Source: Streptosporangiaceae bacterium
Lineage (GTDB): Bacteria > Actinomycetota > Actinomycetes > Streptosporangiales > Streptosporangiaceae
Length of the DNA stretch: 20,508 nucleotides
Reading direction: 5' to 3'
Assembly (NCBI GenBank): GCA_030039095.1
Contig: JASHQP010000690.1
Span: 1 to 20,508, forward strand
A model generated the notes under the pieces. The model had not been told where the DNA came from, made no database searches, and saw only the letters and a program-made list of their open reading frames with translations. This document shows, piece by piece, positions 9,231 through 16,716 of the stretch (within the stretch, counting starts at the first letter, position 1; every line of letters starts with the position of its first letter). Position numbers and translations under genes: made by a program.

Positions 9231-10196
9231 TTAGTCCTCCAGCTGCCGCCCGGTGAGCCGCAGGAAGACGTCCTCGAGCGTACTGCGGCGGACCAGCGAC
9301 GTCAGCGGCTCCAGCCCGAGCTCCCGGACCGCGGAAAGCGCTGTGTCCCCGTTCCGCGTGTACAGCAGGATCCGGTCCGCCAGCACCTCGAGCCGCTCGG
9401 CAGGCGTCTCCGCAATCTTTTCCGAGGCCTGCTCGTGCTCTGCCGGGTTGAACCGGAGCTCCAGCACCTCGGGTGTGGAGTACCGCTCGATCAGCTCGCG
9501 GGGCGAGCCCTCGGCCGCGATCTCGCCACGGTCCATCACCACCAGACGGTCGCACAGCTGTTCCGCCTCATCCATGTAGTGCGTGGTCAGGACCAGCGTG
9601 ACGCCCTGTTGCTTCAGCCGGTACAGCCGGTCCCACACCGCGTGCCTGGCCTGCGGGTCCAGGCCGGTCGTCGGCTCGTCGAGCAGCAGGATCTCCGGTT
9701 CATTGATCAGGGAGCGGGCGATCGTCAGCCGGCGCTTCATTCCGCCGGACAGCGGCTCGACCTGATCATCTGCCCGGTCGGTGAGCTGCACGAACTCCAG
9801 CAGGCGCGCGGTGCGCTCGGCGATCACCTGGCGCGGCAGCCCAAAGTAGCGGCCGTAGATGATCAAGTTTTCCCGGACGGTCAGCTCCACGTCCAGGGTG
9901 TCCTCCTGCGGGACCACCCCCAGCCTGGCCCGGATCGCCGGCCCGTCGGCGACGGGGTCCAGGCCCAGGATCGTCAGCTCGCCGCCGCCCGGCGGGGATA
10001 CACAGCCGATCATCCGCATCGTTGACGACTTGCCAGCGCCGTTGGGCCCGAGGAAACCGAACGCCTCGCCGCGGTGCAGGTCGAAATCAATGCCGGCAAC
10101 CGCCACCGCGCCGCCGAAGCTCTTGATCAGGCCGCGGGCGTGTATCAGCACGTCGGGACCGGGCATCTCCGTGACACTACCTGTCATGACCGGCAT
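9231..10196 (-). CDS. ABC transporter ATP-binding protein (DrrA-like)
   Basis: A 321-residue nucleotide-binding subunit. Visible motifs are Walker A GPNGAGKS (residues 50-57), Q-loop Gln97 (VVPQED), signature LSGGM (149-153), Walker B ILLLDEP with catalytic Glu174, D-loop GLDP and H-loop His206 (TTHYMDEAEQLCDR). The roughly 90-residue C-terminal extension ending LEDVFLRLTGRQLED is typical of the DrrA/CcmA-type subfamily that partners with ABC-2 permeases. It energises export through the two downstream permeases. Several Met codons lie near the start (10196, 10187, 10166). The first is taken, but 10166 would leave an N-terminus closer to typical family length. The gap to the divergent GtrA gene (167 bases) should contain both promoters. 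Confidence 0.95.
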   Translation of the reverse strand: MPVMTGSVTEMPGPDVLIHARGLIKSFGGAVAVAGIDFDLHRGEAFGFLGPNGAGKSSTMRMIGCVSPPGGGELTILGLDPVADGPAIRARLGVVPQEDTLDVELTVRENLIIYGRYFGLPRQVIAERTARLLEFVQLTDRADDQVEPLSGGMKRRLTIARSLINEPEILLLDEPTTGLDPQARHAVWDRLYRLKQQGVTLVLTTHYMDEAEQLCDRLVVMDRGEIAAEGSPRELIERYSTPEVLELRFNPAEHEQASEKIAETPAERLEVLADRILLYTRNGDTALSAVRELGLEPLTSLVRRSTLEDVFLRLTGRQLED

Positions 10197-10363
10197 TTCC
10201 GAACTGGTTTCCGCCGCGCCAGACGGGACAGCATAGGGAAAAAGCTTGGTATGCCGCTTGCCTGGATTTCCCCGGTTTCGCCACGGCGCAGGCAGCAGCG
10301 GGTACCCTCGCTTAACGTCGCCTCGGCACGTCCTGAGGAGATACGGGGAAGGAAGGCGGCCAG

Positions 10364-10993
10364 GTGAGTCTCGTCAGCACGTTGTACCAGCGCTTCCGGC
10401 TGCTGATCCACGAGGGCTTCAAGTTCCTTGTCGTGGGCGGGATCGGCTTTGTCGTGACGCTCGGCGGCGCCGACGTGCTGCACCTCGGCCTGGGTGTCGG
10501 AAAGTACACCTCGATCACGGTCGCGACCGTCGCCGCAACGGTCGTCACCTTCGTCGGCAACCGCTCCTGGACGTTCCGGCACCGCGAGGGCGCGGGCACC
10601 ACGCGCGAGAGCGTGATGTTCTTCGTGCTCAACGGGGTCGGGCTGCTCTTCCAGTACGCGTGCATCTGGATCGTTCAGGATGTCCTGCACCACCAGGGCG
10701 GGCTCTGGTACAACGTCGCGAACCTCATCGGGATCGTCTTCGGAACGCTGTTCCGGTTCTGGTCGTACCGGAAGTGGGTGTGGCACATGCTGCCCCCCGA
10801 GCTCGAGGTGCCCGCGGACGCCCTGCCCGCCGATCCGGCCGGCCCCATGCCGGAGTACGAGCCCGCGGATCGTGCTCCCGCGTTTGTTCCGCCGGCTCCG
10901 CCCGCAGGCCACGGCGGGCCGAACGGGAACGGCAACGGGACCGGCTCTGGCGAGGCGCAGCCAGAGGGCCCGCGCCACGCGCGTTCACACTAG
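10364..10993 (+). CDS. GtrA-family membrane protein
   Basis: A 209-residue protein starting at GTG after GGAAGG. The first 140 residues form the four-helix GtrA domain: FKFLVVGGIGFVVTLGGAD, then ITVATVAATVVTFVGNRSWTF with the characteristic NRSWTF motif, then VMFFVLNGVGLLFQYACIW, then ANLIGIVFGTLFRFWSYRKWV. GtrA proteins are linked to moving or flipping polyprenyl-phosphate-bound sugars for cell-surface glycosylation; in actinobacteria they relate to the arabinogalactan/lipoarabinomannan assembly factor Rv3789. The last 65 residues are a Pro/Gly/Asn-rich, probably disordered cytosolic tail. A TACCCT hexamer at 10303-10308 might be its -10 box. No glycosyltransferase is adjacent, so the sugar pathway is unknown. 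Confidence 0.93.
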   Translation: MSLVSTLYQRFRLLIHEGFKFLVVGGIGFVVTLGGADVLHLGLGVGKYTSITVATVAATVVTFVGNRSWTFRHREGAGTTRESVMFFVLNGVGLLFQYACIWIVQDVLHHQGGLWYNVANLIGIVFGTLFRFWSYRKWVWHMLPPELEVPADALPADPAGPMPEYEPADRAPAFVPPAPPAGHGGPNGNGNGTGSGEAQPEGPRHARSH

Positions 10994-11087
10994 AGAGTCC
11001 AGATCAGGACCCCCGACCGGGAATCCAGGGATCAAGCCTTGCCGCGGGGTGGGTGCGTGCGAAGCGGGGTGAGGAAGAGAAGCGGGG

Positions 11088-12008
11088 TCAGGAGGAGCAG
11101 CCCTGCCCGGCCCTGGCAATCAGGGTCGGCACCGGCACGGCGAGCGCCGCCTTGCCCTGGGCCCCGGTCAGTTTCCCGGTCGCGACGAGCCTGCCCACGA
11201 CGTGCACCTCGCGGGTCCGCGCGTTGGCCGGGTGGGTCAGCGGGTCGTCCAGTGACGGGCCCTGAACCATTCCGGCCAGCATCGCCGCCTGCGGCCAGGA
11301 CAGATCGGCGGGCTGAACACCGAAGTACCCGCAGCTCGCGGCCTCGAGGCCGTAGTCGTCGTTGCCGAAGTACACGACGTCCGCGTACATCCGCAGGATC
11401 TGCGGCCTGGAGTACCCCAGGTAGAGCTTGACGGCCAGCGCGACCTGCTCGGCCTCATCGGATGCGGTGGACTGCCCGTGCGTGTACAGCAGCTTGGCCA
11501 ACTGCTGGTAAAGCGTGGCGCCGCCCTCTATGCCATGGCCGGTCACGTAGCCGGCGGCCACCCGGGCGACGGCGTACAGGTCGATGCCGGGTTCGGAATA
11601 GAAGCGCTTGTCCTCGGTCGCCACGAGCGATTCGGCGAAGCGTGCGGAGACCGCTGGGCCTGGATAGACGGCGTTGCGGGCCGCATCCTGTGCCTGGACG
11701 AGTTGCTCCGCGTTGCCGGCCGACGGCGTCACGGCCATAAGCCCGCCGAACACCACGACCCCCAGCAGCGCCAGCGTCACGAGCGCGATCGCGGCCCGCC
11801 ACAGCAGCTTGCGGCCGAACCGGCGCCGCGGAGCGCGCGGCGCCCTGGGCACGCGGCCATACGCCACCGCCGGCCCGTGCCCCCGGCCGGCACCGAGAAC
11901 GTCGGTGAAGGGCGCGCGCCCGGTGCTGGGCGACGGATCCGTGACGGGCAGCGGAAGCGTGGAATCACCCGCGGGCCCCGTCTCGCCCGCTGGTCCCCAC
12001 ATCGTCAT
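11088..12008 (-). CDS. Membrane-anchored GT51 transglycosylase-domain protein
   Basis: A 306-residue protein with a Pro/Arg-rich cytoplasmic head, a transmembrane helix at about residues 68-92 and an external glycosyltransferase-51 domain. There is no transpeptidase domain, so it resembles a monofunctional peptidoglycan glycosyltransferase that polymerises lipid II. Motif 1 is ATEDKRFYSEPGID with catalytic Glu132. Motif 2 is GGATLYQQLAKLL (162-174) against the usual GGSTITQQ. Motif 3/4 appears as YSRPQILRMYADVVYFG. At the second conserved acidic position Gln188 replaces Glu, with Glu187 beside it. The usual ILExYLN Glu is Arg206. Activity may therefore be altered. The ribosome site is weak, and ATG 12002 is an alternative start. 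It converges with the GtrA gene. Confidence 0.88.
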   Translation of the reverse strand: MTMWGPAGETGPAGDSTLPLPVTDPSPSTGRAPFTDVLGAGRGHGPAVAYGRVPRAPRAPRRRFGRKLLWRAAIALVTLALLGVVVFGGLMAVTPSAGNAEQLVQAQDAARNAVYPGPAVSARFAESLVATEDKRFYSEPGIDLYAVARVAAGYVTGHGIEGGATLYQQLAKLLYTHGQSTASDEAEQVALAVKLYLGYSRPQILRMYADVVYFGNDDYGLEAASCGYFGVQPADLSWPQAAMLAGMVQGPSLDDPLTHPANARTREVHVVGRLVATGKLTGAQGKAALAVPVPTLIARAGQGCSS

Positions 12009-12429
12009 TGCCCCAACCCCGAAGTCCGGCCCTGGTTATCTCCAGCCAGGGCAATAGCAATTCTGCCCACGCCAGCCTGTAACTCAAACGATCGGCCCGC
12101 ACGCGCCGTGCCAATGAACGCCCCATTCCTGCGCACTGACACCGGGGAGATACGGCCAGCCGGGCCAGCTGCTCGGCTCTCCCCGATACTCGCGCCGCGC
12201 AAGTCACCTGCCTTGGCCCATGAAGCAGCAAAATAGCTTCTGAGCTGCGTAAACACTGCATTGTGACGTCTTATAGTCGGTTTCGCTGCGAATCTGTAAT
12301 GCTGGACGGTAACGTCATGAGCGGCGAGGGACAGGCAGGGATCCTCCGGGCATAGGCGGCCGAGATGATCCGCAGAGGAAGCTTCCAGGTAATGGTCGGC
12401 CTTCGAGCCGTCCCTCCGGGAGGAAAATA
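12009..12429. promoter_or_regulatory. Divergent intergenic region (421 bp)
   Basis: No convincing gene is present; open frames here lack a consistent third-position GC bias. The stretch is AT-richer than its flanks. A TATAGT hexamer at 12272-12277 is the best candidate -10 box for the rightward redox genes, without a clear -35. A GGGAGG ribosome site at 12418-12423 precedes the GTG at 12430. The promoter of the leftward transglycosylase gene must also lie here, but I cannot place it. Confidence 0.4.
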
Positions 12430-13800
12430 GTGTCGTCCAGGCGTGGCGGTTCACGTCCTCGTGGCTCGAACTTCTCGGTCGCCCGGGTCAAAGGACCCAG
12501 GCGCGGCCACATCGTAACCGGGCTCATCATCGCCTTGCTGATCCTGGTCGCCGGGGCGGCAGCCTCCGGGGCCACTCCCCGGGGGAGGGACGTCCTCCTC
12601 GCCACCCAGCACTTCATGCTGTTCTACTCGGGCGTGCTCGCGCTGGTCGCGCTCACAACGGCGGTCGGCGTCGGGGTGGTGGCCACGGACCGCATCGTGA
12701 TGACCCCGGGCCACCGGGTCGTCGCCCAGGCCGTGCACCGCGCGGTCTCGTTCGGCGCTCTCGCGTTCCTCATCACCCACATCGTGCTCGAGATACTCGC
12801 GCACCGGTCGCACGTGATCGACGCGGTCGTGCCGTTCCTCGCGCAGGGGCGCCGCTTCTACATCGGTCTCGGCACGGTCGCCTCGGATCTTGTCGTCGTC
12901 TTGATCATCACCGGAATCGCGCGTGGCCGATTCGCATCGCGCCGGCCGGGCACGTGGCGGGCGATCCACTCGGTCGCCTACCTGATGTGGCCGCTGTCGA
13001 TCGTTCACGGCCTGCTCGCAGGCCGGAAGGCACACCCCTACGTGGACTGGAGCTACGGGGCGTGCGTGGCGCTGGTCGCCCTCGCCTTGATGATCCGGTT
13101 CGTTGCCACGATCCGGAGCAAGCAGGAGAAGGCCCCGCACGGGTTGCCCGACTACGTCTCGTCGGCCGTCCAGGCGCCCATGCCCGCCCTGGCCCGGCAG
13201 GAAACCGCCGGCCGGTGGAGCGCGGCGCAGCAACCGCGTGACCTTGGGCGAGCCGTCCCGCAGGCCCGTGCCGCGCAGGGCGCGATGGCACAGGCGCCAA
13301 GAGCGCCCCGCGCGCTCCCGCCCGGGGCGGCAGACCGTACCGCAGCACCGAATCCCCAGCCGCAGCCCGAGATGCCGTCTCTGCCGTATCCCCAGCCCCA
13401 GACGCAGCCTCAGCCTCAGATGCAGCCCGAGTCGTATCCTCAGCCCCAGATGCCACCCCAGCCCCAGCCGTATCAGCAGCCGCAGCGTCAGCCACGGCGC
13501 CAGCCGCAGCCGCACCAGCCGCCGCCGATCGCCACGCGCCGCCTCGCCACGCCAAGGCCGGACCTCCCGATTCCCCAGCCGCACCAGCAGGAAATGCGGC
13601 CCTGGCAGCAACGAGAATGGCAGGAGCAACAGCAGGACGTGACACCCTGGCAGCAGGAGGAGTGGGAGCAGCACGAGTGGCAGCAGCAGGCGGCCCCGGC
13701 GCTGGAGCCCGGGCAGGTGGAGTACTGGGATTATCCGGAGGACCCGTCGCAGCCCGACTATCCCGCCTACCCGGCTTACCCCAGGGCGGAGGGATCATGA
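12430..13800 (+). CDS. Ferric-reductase-like di-heme membrane protein with Pro/Gln-rich tail
   Basis: A 456-residue protein starting at GTG after GGGAGG. Residues 27-228 hold about six transmembrane helices. Two of them carry His pairs spaced for stacked b-type hemes: His103 and His117 (HRAVSFGALAFLITH), and His180 and His193 (HSVAYLMWPLSIVH). This is the ferric-reductase-like (NOX/FRD) arrangement, in which electrons cross the membrane through two hemes. Unlike full ferric reductases, it has no FAD/NADPH domain of its own. Its C-terminal half (about 240-456) is low-complexity Pro/Gln-rich sequence, then Trp-Gln/Glu-rich, ending in Tyr-Pro repeats. It overlaps the next gene, a NuoF-like flavoprotein, by ATGA, so that protein probably supplies the missing electron-input module. 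Confidence 0.85.
   Translation: MSSRRGGSRPRGSNFSVARVKGPRRGHIVTGLIIALLILVAGAAASGATPRGRDVLLATQHFMLFYSGVLALVALTTAVGVGVVATDRIVMTPGHRVVAQAVHRAVSFGALAFLITHIVLEILAHRSHVIDAVVPFLAQGRRFYIGLGTVASDLVVVLIITGIARGRFASRRPGTWRAIHSVAYLMWPLSIVHGLLAGRKAHPYVDWSYGACVALVALALMIRFVATIRSKQEKAPHGLPDYVSSAVQAPMPALARQETAGRWSAAQQPRDLGRAVPQARAAQGAMAQAPRAPRALPPGAADRTAAPNPQPQPEMPSLPYPQPQTQPQPQMQPESYPQPQMPPQPQPYQQPQRQPRRQPQPHQPPPIATRRLATPRPDLPIPQPHQQEMRPWQQREWQEQQQDVTPWQQEEWEQHEWQQQAAPALEPGQVEYWDYPEDPSQPDYPAYPAYPRAEGS
13350..13697 (+). repeat. Low-complexity Pro/Gln codon repeats within CDS
   Basis: Runs of CAG and CCN codons (cagccccag, cagcctcag units) encode alternating Pro-Gln dipeptides, with later blocks of Trp-Gln-Gln-Glu type. 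This is the coding DNA for the disordered tail of the membrane protein. Such tracts expand and contract by slippage, so length should vary among strains. Confidence 0.8.
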
Positions 13801-15434
13801 CGCCGTCTCCGGGACCGGATGCCATGTGCATCGGCCAGGCCCGTCTCACCGCCGGGCTGGACCGGATCCAGCGGATCGACCTCACCACGCACTACTCGGT
13901 CTTCGGCAACCTGCCCCGGCTGACCGCCGACCAGCTGATCAGCGTGGCCGAGCAGGCCAATCTGTGCGGCAGGGGCGGCGCGGGCTTCCCGTTCGCCAAG
14001 AAGCTGAAGGGTGTCGTGCAGTCCGCCCGCCAGCGCAAGAAGCGGGTCGTCATCCTCGTCAACGCCACGGAGGGCGAGCCGGGCAGCGCCAAGGACCGGA
14101 TGCTGCTGCTCAGATCCCCGTACCTGGTGCTCGGTGGCGCGCTCGTCGCCGCGTGGGCGCTGCAGGCCAGAGAGATCGTCATCGGCGTGACGCGCACCGA
14201 CATGGCCCGGTCCATCAGTTCGGCGGCCGCCGCCGAGCCGGACCTCAAGCGCCTGGTGCGTGTCGTGCAGGTGCCGGAACGGTTCGTCGTCGGTGAGGGC
14301 GGCGCGCTGGTGAACGCGCTGAACGGCAAGGCCCCGATACCGCCGGGCAAGAAGGTCCTGCCCAGCGACTACGGGATCCACGACCTCCCGACCCTGCTGT
14401 CCAACGCGGAGACGTACGCGCAGGTCGCCGTCCTCGCGATGCTCGGCCCCGAAGGCTACGCCTCGGCCGGCACGCCGGATGAACCGGGAACGACCCTGCT
14501 CACGGTCGGTGGCTCCGCCGCCAGTCCCGGGGTCGTGGAGGTTCCTTTCGGCCTGCCGCTCGGCGAGGTCCTCGACCTCTGCGCGGCATCGCCGGGCGAG
14601 GGTGTCCTGGTCGGCGGTTACCACGGCATGTGGCTGCCCACCGACGTCGCGTACGACGTTCCGGTCAGCCGGGCTGGGCTGAGCGCGCTCGGCGCGACGC
14701 TCGGCGCGGGCATCGTGCTGCCGCTCGGCGCGGGGACCTGCCCGCTCGGCGAGGTAGCCAGGGTCGTCGGCTACCTCGCGAAGGAGTCGTCCGGCCAGTG
14801 CGGCCCGTGCAAGCTGGGCCTGCCCGCCATCGCCCGCGCAATGAACGCGCTGGCCGACGGCTCGGGTGGCACCGAGGCCCTGGACACGGCACGCCGCGGA
14901 GCGGCGGCGGTCAAGGGCCGCGGCGCCTGCGCCCATCCCGACGGCGTGTTCCGGTTCGTGGTGTCCGCGATCGACGTGTTCACCGACGATCTGACCGCGC
15001 ACCTGTTCCGCGGCACCTGCGGGCGCCGGGTGGCTGGCGTCCTTCCCCTGCCGGGCAAGGACGGCGAGATGCGCATGCAGGTGGACTGGACCCGGTGCCG
15101 CGGGCACGGGCTCTGCGCCCACCTGGTGCCCGAACTCGCGCAGCTCGACGGCCAGGGATACCCGGTGTTCCTCGACATGCCCGTGCCGCCATGGCTGCTC
15201 AGCCAGGCGCAGCAGGCGGTCCAGATGTGCCCGGCGCTCGCGCTGCGGCTGGTCGACGCTCCCCCGCCACCGCCCCCACCGAAGCCCGCCAAGCAGCAGC
15301 CCGCGCTCAACAGGGGCGGCGGCAACCTGCAGCTCGTGGCCAGCAGGCGGTCCGAGCCCGACGCCGACCCCGACGAGGAATGGATCGCCGAGCTCTCCGA
15401 CGTCGGCCGCCAGATCCCGCGCCCCCTCAACTAG
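13797..15434 (+). CDS. NuoF-like flavoprotein fused to a 3Fe-4S-type ferredoxin domain
   Basis: A 545-residue protein starting at the ATG that overlaps the previous stop, with GGAGG just upstream. Residues 55-400 match the NuoF subunit of complex I: FMN/NADH-binding GRGGAGFPF (58-66) and NATEGEPGSAKDR (89-101), a SLBB-like middle, and the N3 cluster segment. There the motif reads ESSGQCGPC, with Cys335, Cys338 and distal Cys378 (GACAHPDG), but Ser332 replaces the first of the four usual cysteines. Residues 425-490 form a small ferredoxin with C434-x5-C440 and Cys478-Pro, the pattern of 3Fe-4S ferredoxins that serve actinobacterial P450s. The tail is Pro-rich then acidic. No other nuo genes are nearby, so this is not complex I. 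Coupling to a di-heme membrane protein suggests electrons pass from NAD(P)H through FMN and Fe-S centres to membrane hemes, or the reverse. Confidence 0.9.
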   Translation: MTPSPGPDAMCIGQARLTAGLDRIQRIDLTTHYSVFGNLPRLTADQLISVAEQANLCGRGGAGFPFAKKLKGVVQSARQRKKRVVILVNATEGEPGSAKDRMLLLRSPYLVLGGALVAAWALQAREIVIGVTRTDMARSISSAAAAEPDLKRLVRVVQVPERFVVGEGGALVNALNGKAPIPPGKKVLPSDYGIHDLPTLLSNAETYAQVAVLAMLGPEGYASAGTPDEPGTTLLTVGGSAASPGVVEVPFGLPLGEVLDLCAASPGEGVLVGGYHGMWLPTDVAYDVPVSRAGLSALGATLGAGIVLPLGAGTCPLGEVARVVGYLAKESSGQCGPCKLGLPAIARAMNALADGSGGTEALDTARRGAAAVKGRGACAHPDGVFRFVVSAIDVFTDDLTAHLFRGTCGRRVAGVLPLPGKDGEMRMQVDWTRCRGHGLCAHLVPELAQLDGQGYPVFLDMPVPPWLLSQAQQAVQMCPALALRLVDAPPPPPPPKPAKQQPALNRGGGNLQLVASRRSEPDADPDEEWIAELSDVGRQIPRPLN

Positions 15435-15442
15435 CCGTCACG

Positions 15443-16055
15443 TCATGCACGTGGCGCTCGGGCGGCCGGGCTCACGCCCTTCAGGAGAAACGCCGCGCTG
15501 CCGACGATGTGCTCGGAGTAGTTGTTCAGGAGAATCCCAGCAGATCCGGGTCATAAGGAACCAGTGGCCCACGGTTGTCTGTGGAGGCGGGACGCCTTCC
15601 GACACTGACCGCCCAGCCGGCCTTGTTATACGTCGTGGTCTTGACTTGAACCCGCTTGATTCCGTCCGGCATGGCCACAAGGAGGTCATAGAGAGCTGGC
15701 TCGATAGGAATAGACGCGTTGTACCCGCAGAGCAGAAACCACATGCATGCCCCTTGACTCGCGTACGATCATCTCCGCTACCCAGCAGACCTAGGTGCGT
15801 GAACACCTCGCGCCAGGAGTAGGCCTTGATGATCGCTCGCTTGACCTGGGCATCTGGCCAGCGCCGCTGGCCGGTGAAGTGCGACGTGTCCAGACCAAGT
15901 CGAATGACGTGCCGCTTAATCACCTGAATGGATCCAGCGGAAGTCATGCAAAGGCCGAGTTCGCGCATGACCCCGCGCCACGATCTAGACGCTGCCACGG
16001 CGGAAACTAACTGAGCATCGGACCAAGTTCGCTTTCCACGAGTGTTTTCCGTCAT
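15443..16055 (-). pseudogene. Broken group I intron-associated PD-(D/E)XK endonuclease-like gene
   Basis: Three blocks of one family lie in order but in different frames. Block 1 (16055 to about 15750) has the repeated helix-turn-helix-like units KRTWSDAQLVSAVAASRSW and RRWPDAQVKRAIIKAYSW, joined by LGLDTSHFTGQ. Block 2 (about 15750 to 15533) has the nuclease core WFLLCGYNASIPIEPALYDL, with RVQVKTTTYN and VPYDPDLLG. Block 3 (about 15540 to 15443) is ILLNNYSEHIVGSAAFLL, the usual C-terminal end. The linker between blocks 1 and 2, and the segment between DPDL and the end, are missing. The gene therefore suffered two internal deletions that also shifted frame. Family members are homing-type or stand-alone nucleases with the core motif YDL...QVK. 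It lies 57 bases downstream of a tRNA on the same strand. Confidence 0.82.
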
Positions 16056-16112
16056 ACCAGGAAAGCTAGCACCAGCGTCTGACAAAGCGGCTTTCCAATA
16101 AATTCATATGAG

Positions 16113-16187
16113 TCGGGACGGGGAGATTTGAACTCCCGATCTCGTGTCCCCCAGACACGCGCCTTAACCAAGCTGGGCCACGTCCCG
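16113..16187 (-). tRNA. tRNA-Pro (GGG anticodon)
   Basis: The reverse strand folds as a full cloverleaf. The 7-bp acceptor is CGGGACG/CGTCCCG with discriminator A, and the D-loop is AGCTTGGTTA. The anticodon stem CGTGT/ACACG encloses loop CTGGGGG, so the anticodon is GGG. The T-arm is GGGAG-TTCAAAT-CTCCC. The 3' CCA is not encoded. The D-stem GCCC/AGGC has one C-A mismatch, probably tolerated. It reads the proline codon CCC, and CCU weakly. Confidence 0.95.
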
Positions 16188-16249
16188 TTATCCTCTCGGA
16201 CCCCCAATGGTAGCGCACACCGCGCATACCCCGCACAGCACTGGGCGTG

Positions 16250-16404
16250 TCAGGGGGGTGCAGGGCGGCGTGACGGCTGCGTCGACCGTGACGCGGCCCG
16301 CGTGCCTGAAACGTCAATACGAGCGGGACGATGGCGCCGGCCGTGGCCGAGCCAGGATCCTACGGCACGGTGTCCACCACGTAGTCCCCCGCCAGCGGCG
16401 GTAG
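16250..16404 (-). pseudogene. Relic of PCuAC-like copper-chaperone gene, C-terminal fragment
   Basis: The DNA matches the 3' end of the intact gene at 19252-19800 at about 70% by eye, including the identical block CGGCCCGCGTGCC. Translated on the minus strand it gives LPPLAGDYVVDTVP, then an in-frame TAG, then DPGSATAGAIVPLVLTF. After a frameshift it reads AGRVTVDAAVTPP. This parallels the intact LGVDIVLQDPRSLTVGG, VPLIMTF and AGRVTVYATITPP. No start or N-terminal part is recognisable. It is a decayed paralogue, not a sequencing error, because several differences accumulate. Confidence 0.75.
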
Positions 16405-16550
16405 CCGCTCGCGGCCAGCCCGGCCTCCCGCGCTCGTATCCGGCCTCGTCCTCGGTCGCGCTTGCCTTGCGGCAGCGTCACTGGCTCTTGATGGCCCCCA
16501 CCGCCGTGGTCGACCCCGAAAGCAGCAGTGTCAATGTATTGGTCAAGATG

Positions 16551-16611
16551 GATACCCTGTGGTGGTATCGAAGATACCCTCTCCAGGTATTAACAGATAC
16601 CGGGAGAGGGT
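16551..16611. promoter_or_regulatory. GATACC/GGTATC motif cluster and long inverted repeat
   Basis: Five copies of GATACC or its complement alternate over 50 bases: 16551, 16564 (inverted), 16573, 16586 (inverted, last base T) and 16596. The first two form a dyad with a 7-base spacer. Bases 16576-16611 form a 14-bp inverted repeat with one A-G mismatch and a 6-base TAACAG loop. Its arms contain ACCCTCTCC and GGTAT, and no T-run follows. The ATACCC/GGGTAT flavour recalls CsoR-type copper operators, and the downstream genes look copper-related, but this is inference. Confidence 0.5.
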
Positions 16612-16716
16612 TTATCGCCGGAACGCGAATCATTATTTTACGATCCGCCAGACCACCTTCCACCTGCGGATGCACGTCGCTCGCTGGGTTTGGTGCATGC
16701 TTTCTGGCCAGTCCTC

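Noticed and set aside
12116..12236. Small plus-strand ORF of about 40 codons (MNAPFLRTDTGEIRPAG...)
   Set aside because: Only about 60% of codons end in G/C against about 90% for real genes here, and there is no ribosome site.
12005..12454. 149-residue minus-strand frame over the divergent gap
   Set aside because: No third-position GC bias, no recognisable motif, and it spans the likely promoters of both flanking genes.
13776..15122. 448-residue minus-strand frame opposite the NuoF-like gene
   Set aside because: The plus-strand frame has full NuoF and ferredoxin motifs, while this frame has none and an Arg/His/Gln-rich composition.
13797..15434. Assignment of the NuoF-like gene as nuoF of complex I
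   Set aside because: No nuoE or nuoG neighbours, one N3 ligand missing, an added ferredoxin domain, and coupling to a heme membrane protein instead.
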